NCBI RefSeq assembly: GCF_043951915.1
Contig: NZ_JBINJD010000006.1
Location: 1 to 64,000, forward strand
Direction of reading: 5' to 3'
From: Alienimonas sp043951915
GTDB taxonomy: Bacteria; Planctomycetota; Planctomycetia; Planctomycetales; Planctomycetaceae
DNA: 64,000 nucleotides
The translations under genes were made by a program, and so were the position numbers. Below are positions 24,203 through 32,969 of this stretch, piece after piece. Below the pieces are notes generated by a model, which saw nothing but the letters and a program-made list of their open reading frames with translations, ran no database searches and was not told where the DNA came from. The stretch's first letter is position 1, and each line of letters begins with the position of its first letter.

Positions 24203-25393
24203 ATGCCCGCCGAGTCCGTTCCGTTGCCCGCCGGATTCTCCGCCGCGGGGCTGCACTGCGGCGTCAAAAGTGATCCGGCGAAGCGTGACCTCGCCCTGTT
24301 CGCCTCGGACCGGCCGGCGATCGCGGCGGGGGTGTTCACGCAGAACGTCGTCGTCGGCGCCCCGGTGCAGGTCAGCCGGGAGCGGGTGCCGACCGACGCC
24401 GCCCGGGCCGTGGTGATCAACAGCGGGTGCTCGAACGTCTCCACCGGCGAGCGCGGCCTGGCGGACGCCCGGGAGATGACCGCCGCCGTCGCCGCGGCCC
24501 TCGGCTGCGGGGAGGAGGCGGTGACGGTCTGCTCCACCGGGGTGATCGGGCGGTTCCTGAACATGGACGCGATCCGCTCCGGCCTGCCGCAGGTCGCCGC
24601 GGCCCTGGGCGACGCGCCGGAGAACCTGCGGGACGCCGCGGAGGGCATGCGGACGACCGACACCTTCCCGAAGATGTCGACCCGCACCCTCCCGACGGCC
24701 GCCGGCGGCGAGGCCCGGGTCAGCGGCGCGGGGAAGGGGGCGGCGATGATCGCCCCGAATATGGCCACGATGTTGGCGGTCGTGCTGACCGACGCCGCCC
24801 TCGCCCCCGCGGACGCCGACCGCCTGCTGCGGGCGGCGGTGGACCGCTCCTTCAACCGCATCAGCGTGGACGGGCACCAGTCCACCAGCGACACCGTCCT
24901 GCTGCTGGCCAACGGGGCCGCCGGGCCGTGCAACGAGGCCGCCCTCGCCGCAGGGTTGAACGCGGTCTGCGAAGAACTCGCCACGGACATCGTCCGCGAC
25001 GCCGAGGGGGCGACGCACTTCGTCACCGTCGACGTGACCGGCCTGCCGACCGACGAGGAGGCGACGACCATCGCCCGGGCCGTCGCCGACAGTCCGCTGG
25101 TGAAGACGGCGATCCACGGGGCGGACCCGAACTGGGGCCGCATCATCTCCGCGGCCGGTTACGCGGGGCCGTCGTTCGACCCGGGGCGGTTCGACCTGGA
25201 CGTCAACGGCCACGCCGTCTGCCGGGGCGGGGTGCCGACGGACTTCGACGAGGCGACCGTCAGCGAGTCGATCCGTTCGAACCGCGACTGCACGCTGACG
25301 CTGCACTTCAACAGCGGTCCGGGGACCTGCCGGTTCTGGACCTGCGATCTGACGGCCGAGTACGTCCGGCTGAACGCGGACTACACGACGTAG
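24203..25393 (+). CDS. argJ: Bifunctional ornithine acetyltransferase / N-acetylglutamate synthase
   Basis: Recycles the acetyl group from N-acetylornithine to glutamate and, in the bifunctional form, also uses acetyl-CoA. It has 396 residues, the family length. The precursor self-cleaves before the Thr of the motif GAAMIAPNMATML (about residues 181-193); that Thr is the nucleophile of the beta chain. Also visible are VINSGCSNVSTGERG, the oxyanion-hole Thr-Gly (CSTGVIGRF) and the C-terminal IHGADPNWGRIISAAGYAG. With argC it covers the acetylated part of arginine synthesis. A TACTGT at 24159 may be its -10 box. Confidence 0.96.
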   Translation: MPAESVPLPAGFSAAGLHCGVKSDPAKRDLALFASDRPAIAAGVFTQNVVVGAPVQVSRERVPTDAARAVVINSGCSNVSTGERGLADAREMTAAVAAALGCGEEAVTVCSTGVIGRFLNMDAIRSGLPQVAAALGDAPENLRDAAEGMRTTDTFPKMSTRTLPTAAGGEARVSGAGKGAAMIAPNMATMLAVVLTDAALAPADADRLLRAAVDRSFNRISVDGHQSTSDTVLLLANGAAGPCNEAALAAGLNAVCEELATDIVRDAEGATHFVTVDVTGLPTDEEATTIARAVADSPLVKTAIHGADPNWGRIISAAGYAGPSFDPGRFDLDVNGHAVCRGGVPTDFDEATVSESIRSNRDCTLTLHFNSGPGTCRFWTCDLTAEYVRLNADYTT

Positions 25394-25460
25394 CCCGCCC
25401 GTCGGCGAAAAGTCGGGGGAAGCCCCACAGGGCTGCGGCAGACGACGCGGCGGACTGTGT

Positions 25461-25466
25461 TACAAT
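25461..25466 (+). promoter_or_regulatory. Candidate -10 element (TACAAT) for putA
   Basis: TACAAT, five of six matches to consensus and preceded by GTGTT, lies 39 nt before the putA TTG start. AGGA at 25492-25495 could be the ribosome binding site. No -35 is evident. Confidence 0.45.
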
Positions 25467-25505
25467 CACCCGCTTCGCTTCGTTCCACGGTAGGATCCGC
25501 CCGCT

Positions 25506-28500
25506 TTGGCGATCGCCCCGCCCGTCGACCCCGACCACGCTCACGCCGCGTCCGCCGCGGACGATCCCCCGCCCGCGGTGCGTGCCGCGGACCCGGAGGC
25601 GTTATCCGCGCTCGACCTGGAGGCGCTGGACGCCGCCGCGGTCCGCATCGCGACCGCCCACTGGAAGCGGATGGGCCGCCGGGGCAGCTCGATGCTCTCC
25701 AAGCGGTTCTGGGACGACCGCCTGATGGAGTGGGCGATGGGCGACGAGGGCCTGAAGGTGCAGGCCTTCCGCTTCGTGGACGTGCTGCCCACCCTGCGAA
25801 CGCACCGGGCCGTCACCAAGCACCTGCGGGAGTACTTCACGGATGTCTCCCGCCTGCCGGCCCCGGCGAAGCTGGCGCTGGCCGGGGACCCGAACAGCAT
25901 GGTCGGCAAAGCCCTCGCCGTGGGGGCCCGCTGGAACGCCCGGCAGATGGCCGAGCGGTTCATCGCCGGGGAGACCGTTCCCGAGGTGCTGAGAAGCGTC
26001 CGCAAGCTGCGGCGGGAGGGCTTCGCCTTCACCCTCGACCTGCTGGGCGAGGCGGTCGTCTCCGACGCCGAAGCCGACGAGTACCAGCGGCAATACCTCG
26101 ACCTGATCGCCGGCCTGTCCGAGAGCGTCAACGACTGGCCGGAGAACGAACCGACCGACACCGACGATCGCGGCCCGATCCCCCGGGTGAACGTCTCGCT
26201 GAAGCTGTCGGCGCTGTTCCCCCGGTTCAACCCGGCGGACCCGGAGGGCACCTACGAGGGCGTCGCGGCCCGGCTCCGGCCGATCCTGCGGCAGGCCCAG
26301 AAGTACGGGGCCTTCGTCAACTTCGACATGGAGCAGTACTCCTACAAGACGATCACCCTCCAGATCGCCAAGCGGGTGCTGACGGAGGACGAGTTCAGCG
26401 CCTGGCCGAACGCGGGGCTGGTGATTCAGGCCTACCTCCGCGACGCGGAGCAGGACCTGGAAGACCTGCGCCGGTGGGCCGAGAACCGCGGCACGCCGAT
26501 CACCGTGCGGCTGGTGAAGGGGGCCTACTGGGACTACGAGACCGTCACCGCCGCGGCCCGCGGCTGGCCGGTGCCGGTGTACGTCCGCAAGCCGGACAGC
26601 GACGCCTGTTTCGAGCGCTGCACCCGGTTCCTGATGGCGCATCACGAAACGCTGCGGCCGGCGATCGCCTCGCACAACCTCCGCAGCCTCTCCCACGCCG
26701 AGGCGGCCGCCGAGGCGCTGGACGTGCCGAACGATGCCTGGGAGGTGCAGATGCTCTACGGCATGGCCGGGGAGCAGGCCGAGCTGTACCGCGACGCCGG
26801 CCGCCGCGTCCGCATCTACACGCCGTTCGGGGAGGCGATCCCCGGGATGGCCTACCTCGTCCGCCGCCTGCTGGAAAACAGCTCGAACGACTCGTTCGTC
26901 CGCCACGCCCACGACCCCGCCGCCGACCCCGCCGAACTGTTCATGAACCCCGTCACCGCCGGCGACCAGGAACCCCCCGAGCACGTGGAACTCAACCCCC
27001 CGCACGGCGGCTTCGCCAACGAACCGCTGATCGACTTCTCGATCGCCGAGAACCGCGAGGCGATGCAGGCGGCGCTGGCGCAGGTCGAAGAGGAACTGGG
27101 CGGAGAGTACTCGCTGGTCATCAACGGCCGCAGCGTGCAGCCGAACCTGAACCTCGTCTCCCGCGACCCGGCCGACGGCGTGACGGTCATCGGCAAAACG
27201 CCCGCCGCCACCCCCCGCGACGCCGCGGACGCCGTCGACGCCGCCAAGAAGGCCTTCCCCGGCTGGATGCGCACCGGGGCGGACCACCGCTGCGAATACC
27301 TCGAACTCGCCGCCGAGGGCCTGAAGCACCGCCGGTTCGAGCTGGCCGCCTGGATCGTGCGGGAGGTCGGCAAACCGTGGGGGGAGGCCGACGCCGACGT
27401 CGCCGAGGCGATCGACTTCCTCAACTACTACGCCCAGCAGATGCGGGACCTCGCCGCCGGTCGCGTGGTCGACGTGCCGGGCGAACACAACGTGCTCTCC
27501 TACCGCCCCCGCGGCGTGGCGGTGGTCATCGCCCCGTGGAACTTCCCGCTGGCGATCCTCACCGGCATGACGGCCGCCGCGCTGGCGACGGGCAACACCG
27601 TCGTGATGAAGCCGGCGGAGCAGAGCCCGGTCATCGCCGCCCTGCTAATGGACGTCCTCCGGGACGCCGGCATCCCGGACGGCGTGGTGAACTACCTGCC
27701 CGGCGACGGCGAACTGATCGGCCCGCCGCTGGTCAGCAACCCGGACGTGTCGATCGTCGCCTTCACCGGCAGCCGCGAGGTCGGCCTCGCCATCAACGCC
27801 GAGGCCGCCAAAACCCCGCCGGGACAGGACCACGTCAAAACGGTCATCGCGGAGATGGGCGGCAAAAATGCGATCATCGTCGACAACGACGCGGACCTGG
27901 ACGAAGCCGTCCTCGGCGTGCTGCACAGCGCCTTCGACTTTGCCGGCCAGAAGTGCAGCGCCTGCAGTCGGGCGATCGTGGTGAGCGAAGCCTACGACGA
28001 TTTCATGAAGCGCCTGAAGGGCGCCGTCGAAAGCCTGCAGGTCGGTCTGCCGAAGGACCCCGGCACGCAGGTCGGCCCGGTGATCGACGCCGCCGCCAAG
28101 GAGCGGATCGAGAAGGCTCTGAAGAACCTCGGCGAGGAGGTCGAACTGGCCGCGACGGTCGAGCCGGACGCCTCCGCCCCGGAGAAGGGGCATTACGTCA
28201 ACCCGCAGGTGTACTCCGGCGTCACGCAGGAGGACCCGCTGGCGAACGACGAGCTGTTCGGCCCGGTCCTCGCCGTCATCAAGGTGAAGACCTTCGCCGA
28301 GGCGATCGAGAAGGCCAACGCCACCGATTACGCCCTCACCGCCGGCGTGTTCAGCCGCTCGCCGGAGAATCTCGCCACCGCCCGGCGGGAGTTGGTCGCC
28401 GGCAACATTTACCTGAACCGCGGCTGCACCGGGGCGCTGGTGAACCGCCAGCCGTTCGGCGGCTTCAAGCTGAGCGGCGTCGGCAGCAAGGCCGGCGGCC

Positions 28501-28610
28501 CGGACTACCTGCACCAGTTCCTCGTCCCGGTGAACGTGACGGAGAACACGATGCGCCGCGGCTTCGCCCCCGGCTCCTCGAAGGCCCCGACGCCGCGGAA
28601 GGGCGAATAA
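25506..28610 (+). CDS. putA: Bifunctional proline dehydrogenase / L-glutamate gamma-semialdehyde dehydrogenase
   Basis: Oxidises proline to glutamate in two linked steps: FAD-dependent proline dehydrogenase, then NAD-dependent dehydrogenase. It has 1034 residues, the size of PutA proteins without the ribbon-helix-helix repressor domain. The PRODH barrel spans about 60-460 (LDLLGEAVVSDAEADEYQRQ, VNVSLKLSALF, VRLVKGAYWDYE, MLYGMAGEQAELYRDAGRRV and RRLLENSSNDSF). The aldehyde dehydrogenase half spans 520-1010 (VAVVIAPWNFPLAILTGM, the catalytic-Cys segment FDFAGQKCSACSR, ELFGPVLAVIKV, QPFGGFKLSG). The start is TTG 25506, with AGGA upstream; no later start keeps the N-terminal helices. It is soluble and membrane-associating in known examples, feeding electrons to quinone. 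Confidence 0.95.
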   Translation: MAIAPPVDPDHAHAASAADDPPPAVRAADPEALSALDLEALDAAAVRIATAHWKRMGRRGSSMLSKRFWDDRLMEWAMGDEGLKVQAFRFVDVLPTLRTHRAVTKHLREYFTDVSRLPAPAKLALAGDPNSMVGKALAVGARWNARQMAERFIAGETVPEVLRSVRKLRREGFAFTLDLLGEAVVSDAEADEYQRQYLDLIAGLSESVNDWPENEPTDTDDRGPIPRVNVSLKLSALFPRFNPADPEGTYEGVAARLRPILRQAQKYGAFVNFDMEQYSYKTITLQIAKRVLTEDEFSAWPNAGLVIQAYLRDAEQDLEDLRRWAENRGTPITVRLVKGAYWDYETVTAAARGWPVPVYVRKPDSDACFERCTRFLMAHHETLRPAIASHNLRSLSHAEAAAEALDVPNDAWEVQMLYGMAGEQAELYRDAGRRVRIYTPFGEAIPGMAYLVRRLLENSSNDSFVRHAHDPAADPAELFMNPVTAGDQEPPEHVELNPPHGGFANEPLIDFSIAENREAMQAALAQVEEELGGEYSLVINGRSVQPNLNLVSRDPADGVTVIGKTPAATPRDAADAVDAAKKAFPGWMRTGADHRCEYLELAAEGLKHRRFELAAWIVREVGKPWGEADADVAEAIDFLNYYAQQMRDLAAGRVVDVPGEHNVLSYRPRGVAVVIAPWNFPLAILTGMTAAALATGNTVVMKPAEQSPVIAALLMDVLRDAGIPDGVVNYLPGDGELIGPPLVSNPDVSIVAFTGSREVGLAINAEAAKTPPGQDHVKTVIAEMGGKNAIIVDNDADLDEAVLGVLHSAFDFAGQKCSACSRAIVVSEAYDDFMKRLKGAVESLQVGLPKDPGTQVGPVIDAAAKERIEKALKNLGEEVELAATVEPDASAPEKGHYVNPQVYSGVTQEDPLANDELFGPVLAVIKVKTFAEAIEKANATDYALTAGVFSRSPENLATARRELVAGNIYLNRGCTGALVNRQPFGGFKLSGVGSKAGGPDYLHQFLVPVNVTENTMRRGFAPGSSKAPTPRKGE

Positions 28611-28699
28611 CGGTCCGGGAGGCGGATCGGGCCCGGACGCATGCGATCGGCGGGTTCGGCGGCTACGGTAGCGGCGTTCGCCCCTTCCGAGACGTCTCG

Positions 28700-29878
28700 A
28701 TGATCTCCTTCCGGTTCCTCGCCGCGGCCGCGCTCGCCGCCGCCGTCCCCGCAGCCCCCGCCCAAAACGTGACCTCCGAATCCGCCGACGCCTACCGCGT
28801 TTACACGTTGGACGGCGGCGCCGGGGTCACGGTCAAGGTGACGAACTACGGCGCCCGCATCCTGTCCATCGAATGCCCGGACCGGGAGGGGAACCGGACG
28901 AACGTCGCCCTCGGCCACGGGCCGGAGCTGTCCGACTGGATCGACGCCGTGCAGAGCGGCGTGAACCCGTACTTCGGGGCCGTCGTCGGCCGCTACGGCA
29001 ACCGCATCGCCGACGCCACGTTCGAACTGGACGGCGAGACCTACGAACTCCCCGCCAACAACGGCCCGAACAGCCTGCACGGCGGCGACGTCGGGTTCGA
29101 CCAGGTGCGTTGGGAGACGTTCGTTCCCGGCCGTGACGAGACCGCGCGTCAGGCGCTCACCCGCTTCTCCGATCTGCCGATCGGGAGCACGGTGGTCTTC
29201 GAGTACACCTCCCCCGACGGCGAGCAGGGCTATCCCGGCGAACTGACCGCGACGGTCGCGTACACGCTGCTCGGGGACACGCTGACGGTCCGGTATCACG
29301 CCACGACCACCCAGTCCACGCCGGTGAACCTCACGCAGCACACCTACTTCAACCTGAAGGGCGAGGGCGCCGGCGACGTGCTGGGCCACGAACTGACGCT
29401 CAACGCCCCCCGCTTCACCCCCGTCGACGACACTCTCATCCCGACCGGCGAACTGGCGGCGGTGAAGGGCACCCCCTTCGACTTCACCGCCGGCAAGCCG
29501 ATTGGCAAAGAGATCGCCGCCGACGACGAGCAACTGAAAATCGGCGGCGGCTACGACCACAACTTCGTCCTGGACCGCGGCGACGCCGGCGACGACGAGA
29601 TGGTCCTCGCCGCCCGCGTGCACGAACCGCTGACCGGCCGCGTGCTGGAGGTGAAAACGACCGAACCCGGCGTGCAGGTCTACACCGGCAACTTCCTCGA
29701 CGGTTCGATCATCGGCACCAGCGGCCGGCCGTACGAGCATCGCGGCGCCTTCTGCCTGGAAACGCAGCATTTCCCGGACAGCCCCAACCAGCCGAACTTT
29801 CCCTCCACGATCCTGAAGCCCGGCGACACGCTGAACAGCACGACGACCTTCCGCTTCACCACCGACGCGGCGGAGTGA
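28700..29878 (+). CDS. galM: Aldose 1-epimerase, exported
   Basis: Interconverts alpha and beta anomers of hexoses. It has 392 residues, with a signal peptide (MISFRFLAAAALAAAVPAAP) that places it in the periplasm. Family segments are NYGARILSIECPDREGN, VGRYGNRIADATFELDGETY, NNGPNSLHGG, the catalytic His in NLTQHTYFNLKGEG, GGGYDHNFVLDRG and the catalytic Glu region FCLETQHFPDSPNQPNFPST. It follows putA at 90 bp and precedes the sulfatase at 49 bp on the same strand, so it may be transcribed with the sulfatase for polysaccharide breakdown. The start at 28700 is supported by the signal peptide. Confidence 0.93.
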   Translation: MISFRFLAAAALAAAVPAAPAQNVTSESADAYRVYTLDGGAGVTVKVTNYGARILSIECPDREGNRTNVALGHGPELSDWIDAVQSGVNPYFGAVVGRYGNRIADATFELDGETYELPANNGPNSLHGGDVGFDQVRWETFVPGRDETARQALTRFSDLPIGSTVVFEYTSPDGEQGYPGELTATVAYTLLGDTLTVRYHATTTQSTPVNLTQHTYFNLKGEGAGDVLGHELTLNAPRFTPVDDTLIPTGELAAVKGTPFDFTAGKPIGKEIAADDEQLKIGGGYDHNFVLDRGDAGDDEMVLAARVHEPLTGRVLEVKTTEPGVQVYTGNFLDGSIIGTSGRPYEHRGAFCLETQHFPDSPNQPNFPSTILKPGDTLNSTTTFRFTTDAAE

Positions 29879-29927
29879 GCCCCACGTCGTTCGTCCCGTT
29901 CCGCTCTCCCGTTCGCCCGCCGCGCTG

Positions 29928-31538
29928 ATGCACCGTTGCCGTTTCTCGCTCGCCGCCGTTGCGGTCCTATTCGCCGCGGCCGCGGTCCCGGCGGGGGAGG
30001 GGAGGGCGGAGCGGCCGAACCTCGTCGTGATCCTCGTGGACGATATGGGGTTCTCCGACGTCGGCTGCTACGGCTCGGAGATCGCCACGCCCCACATCGA
30101 CGCCCTCGCGGCGAACGGCCTGCGGTTCACCCAGTTCTACAACAGCGGTCGGTGCTGCCCCACGCGGGCCAGTCTGCTGACCGGCCTGCACCCGCACCAG
30201 ACCGGCATCGGCCACATGACGGCCCCGCCGGGCCAGCCGCTGGGCATCGAGGGGCCCTACCAGGGCTATCTGAACGACGAGTGCGTCACGATCCCCGAGG
30301 TCCTGCGCCCGGCCGGCTACCGCACGCTGATGACCGGCAAGTGGCACCTCGGGGCGAACCGGAAGGAATGCTGGCCGCTGCAACGCGGGTTCGACCGCTT
30401 CTACGGCGGGCTCAGCGGGGCCTTCAACTACTTCGAACCCGGCGGCGACCGCGGGCTGACGGAGGGGAACGAACCGGTTGAAACCGGCCCGGACTTCTAC
30501 GCCACCGACGCCTTCACCGACCGGGCGATCGAGTTCCTGGAGGAGACGGAGCAGGCCGACGGCGACAAACCGTTCTTCCTGTACCTCGCCTACAACGCCC
30601 CGCACTGGCCGCTCAATCCGAAGGTCGAGGACTTCGAACGCTACCGCGGCAAGTACCGCGACGGCTGGGCCGGGGTGCGGGCCGGTCGGCTGGCGAAACA
30701 GAAGGAACTGGGCCTGTTCGAGGGCGAATTCGACCCGGCCCCGCTGGTCGGACCGGACTGGGAGAGCCTGACGCCGAAGCAGCGGGACGACCTCGACGCC
30801 CGCATGGCCGCCTACGCCGGCTGCATCGCGGCGATCGACGAGAACGTCGGCTCGCTCGTGGACCATCTGGAACGGACCGGCGAATTGGAGAACACGCTGA
30901 TCCTGTTCCTCTCCGACAACGGCGCCTGTCAGGAGGGCGGTCGGCTCGGCAGCGGGACGGAGCAGACGATCCGCCACCCGCCGCTGCGGACGACGAACGG
31001 TCCGCGGCTGGGGCTGGCCTGGGCGAACGCCTGCAACACGCCGTTCCGGCTCTACAAGCACTTCGTCCACGAGGGCGGGGCCTGCACCCCGCTGATCGCC
31101 CACTGGCCCGCGGCGATCGACGCCGACCGCCGCGGCGGCTTTGTGCGGGAACTCGCCTACCTGCCGGACGTGATGGCGACGGCGGTCGAGCTGGCGAACG
31201 CCGAGTACCCCGCGACCGCCCCGCCGCACGCCGGGGCGTCGCTCGTCCCGCTGCTGACCGGCGAGGCCGGTCCGGTTCACGACGAACCGCTGTTCTGGGA
31301 GCACGAGGGCAACGCCGCCGTCCGCGACGGCGACTGGAAGCTGGTCCGCGAGTACGGCAAACCGTGGGAGCTGTACGACCTGGCGACCGATCGCACGGAG
31401 ATGCACGACCGCGCCGCCGCCGAACCGGACCGCACCGCCGACCTCGTCGCCCGCTGGGAGGCGTGGGCAACTGAGACCGGCGTAGCGTTCCCGGAACGGT
31501 TCAACATGTACCAGTTCCTCAACCGGCGGGGCCGGTAG
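29928..31538 (+). CDS. Arylsulfatase-type sulfatase, exported (formylglycine type)
   Basis: A 536-residue protein with signal peptide MHRCRFSLAAVAVLFAAAAV. It hydrolyses sulfate esters, probably from algal polysaccharides, in the periplasm or outside. The metal site is LVVILVDDMGFSDVGCYGSE; the Cys converted to formylglycine is in GRCCPTRASLLTG (CxPxR). Further family segments are LMTGKWHLG, LYLAYNAPHWPLNP, ILFLSDNGACQEGG and the C-terminal EGNAAVRDGDWKLVREYGKP. A separate maturation enzyme is required and none is in the window. Sulfatases in large numbers are typical of planctomycetes. It is probably in one unit with galM. Confidence 0.94.
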   Translation: MHRCRFSLAAVAVLFAAAAVPAGEGRAERPNLVVILVDDMGFSDVGCYGSEIATPHIDALAANGLRFTQFYNSGRCCPTRASLLTGLHPHQTGIGHMTAPPGQPLGIEGPYQGYLNDECVTIPEVLRPAGYRTLMTGKWHLGANRKECWPLQRGFDRFYGGLSGAFNYFEPGGDRGLTEGNEPVETGPDFYATDAFTDRAIEFLEETEQADGDKPFFLYLAYNAPHWPLNPKVEDFERYRGKYRDGWAGVRAGRLAKQKELGLFEGEFDPAPLVGPDWESLTPKQRDDLDARMAAYAGCIAAIDENVGSLVDHLERTGELENTLILFLSDNGACQEGGRLGSGTEQTIRHPPLRTTNGPRLGLAWANACNTPFRLYKHFVHEGGACTPLIAHWPAAIDADRRGGFVRELAYLPDVMATAVELANAEYPATAPPHAGASLVPLLTGEAGPVHDEPLFWEHEGNAAVRDGDWKLVREYGKPWELYDLATDRTEMHDRAAAEPDRTADLVARWEAWATETGVAFPERFNMYQFLNRRGR

Positions 31539-31576
31539 AGAACGCGGCCGTTCGCCGTCGGTCGGCGCAACGGCAG

Positions 31577-31605
31577 CGTCCCGGACCCTCCCCGGGTCCG
31601 GGACG
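31577..31605. terminator. Bidirectional hairpin between sulfatase and dehydrogenase genes
   Basis: CGTCCCGGACCC (31577-31588) pairs perfectly with GGGTCCGGGACG (31594-31605), 5-nt loop. It lies between two convergent genes. There is no T-run, so its strength as an intrinsic terminator is uncertain. Confidence 0.6.
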
Positions 31606-31636
31606 ATCCGCCTGTGAAAGGGCTCGCTCGCCGCGG

Positions 31637-32809
31637 TCACGCCCCCGGGGTCATGACGCACTTCACGCACTCGTCCTCTTTGGTGCGGAAGGTTTCGTAC
31701 AGGTCCGAGGCTTCGTCCAGGCTCGCCCGGTGGGTGATGGGGAAGCTGGCGTCCACGCCGTTCTGGACGTGCTCGAAGAGCGTGTCGAGGTAGCGGTGCA
31801 CGTGCGTTTGACCGCCGATCATCCGCAGGGCTTTGCCGAACTGGGCGCCGATCGGGTACTTGTCCATCACGCCGCCGTAGACCCCGGGGACGCTGACGAC
31901 GCCGCCCTTGCGGCAACTGGTGATCGCCTGCCGCAACGCGGTGCCGTTGTCGGTCTCGGTGCCGAGCATCCGCTTCACCGTGTCGTAGGCCTGCACGATG
32001 CCGGTGCCGTGGGCGTCGAGCCCGACGGCGTCGATGCAGCAGTCCGGCCCGCGGCCGTCGGTGATCTCGCGGAGGCGTTCGTAGACGTCGTCTTCGTCGA
32101 GGTGCAGCGTCTCGACGTCCAGCTTCTCGCGGGCCATCGTCAGCCGGGCGGGGATGCGGTCGATCATCACGACGCGCTCCGCCCCCAGCAGCTTGCAGGA
32201 GAGGGCCGCGAACAGCCCGACCGGCCCGGCGCCCCAGATGGCGACGGTCTCGCCGCCCTGTAGGTCGCAGTTGTCGGCGGCCTGATAGCCGGTGGGGAAG
32301 ATGTCGGTGAGGAACAGCACCTGCTCGTCCTCCACGCCGTCCGGGATGACGTAGCAGCCGACGTCCGCGTGCGGCACCCGCACGTACTCCGCCTGTCCGC
32401 CGGCGTAGCCGCCGAACAGGTGGCTGTAGCCGAATAGGCCGGAGCCGCTGTAGCCGTAAAGTTCCTCCACCTTGGGGGCGTCCGGGTTGGTGTTGTCGCA
32501 GAGGCTCGTCTGGCCGTGCTTGCAGAAGAAGCACTCGCCGCAGGCGATGCAGAACGGCACGACGACCCGCTGTCCCTTCTTGATGCGGGAGACGTTGGCG
32601 CCGGTCTCCACGACCTCGCCCATGAACTCATGGCCCAGCACGTCGCCGGACCGCATCTCCGGAATGCTGCCGGCGTAGAGGTGCAGGTCGGAGCCGCAGA
32701 TCGCGGTGCTGGTGACCTTCAGCAGGACGTCGTTCGGGTCGAGGATCTCGGGGTCTTCGACCGTCTCGGTGCGGACGTCATGTTTTCCGTGCCAGGTGAC
32801 GGCTTTCAT
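31637..32809 (-). CDS. Zinc-dependent alcohol dehydrogenase, formaldehyde-dehydrogenase-like
   Basis: A 390-residue medium-chain dehydrogenase from ATG 32809 (MKAVTWHGKHDVRTETVEDP). Catalytic zinc ligands are in AICGSDLHLY and GHEFMGEVVE; structural zinc Cys residues are in CIACGECFFC with a fourth at SLCDN. The Rossmann motif is AIWGAGPVGLFAALSC. The sequence around YGYSGSGLFGYSHLFGGYAG and ITDGRGPDCCIDAVGLDAHG resembles glutathione-independent formaldehyde dehydrogenases and related threonine-dehydrogenase-like enzymes. It would oxidise an aldehyde or alcohol with NAD. A link to C1 metabolism is an inference, given the pterin/pABA genes at 55.8-60.2 kb. Substrate unproven. Confidence 0.88.
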   Translation of the reverse strand: MKAVTWHGKHDVRTETVEDPEILDPNDVLLKVTSTAICGSDLHLYAGSIPEMRSGDVLGHEFMGEVVETGANVSRIKKGQRVVVPFCIACGECFFCKHGQTSLCDNTNPDAPKVEELYGYSGSGLFGYSHLFGGYAGGQAEYVRVPHADVGCYVIPDGVEDEQVLFLTDIFPTGYQAADNCDLQGGETVAIWGAGPVGLFAALSCKLLGAERVVMIDRIPARLTMAREKLDVETLHLDEDDVYERLREITDGRGPDCCIDAVGLDAHGTGIVQAYDTVKRMLGTETDNGTALRQAITSCRKGGVVSVPGVYGGVMDKYPIGAQFGKALRMIGGQTHVHRYLDTLFEHVQNGVDASFPITHRASLDEASDLYETFRTKEDECVKCVMTPGA

Positions 32810-32969
32810 CGGTGCAATTCGGGGCGGGGGCTCGGGAGGGATGAGCCGCCCACCGTCGTCGTCTCCCCCCGAGGCGGACACCGCAGACCGACGCGCCGCC
32901 CGGTGGGGACGCGTCCGCGGGGCCGACCCGCACCGGCCGATCGGGCGAGCCCGGCGACGACCGTCCGAC

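Noticed and set aside
25602..27488. Antisense open frame opposite putA
   Set aside because: His/Arg/Val-rich shadow with no recognisable domain.
29967..32534. Antisense open frame of about 850 codons over the sulfatase and dehydrogenase genes
   Set aside because: Composition is low-complexity Arg/Val/Gly, with no motifs, and it lies opposite two clear enzymes.
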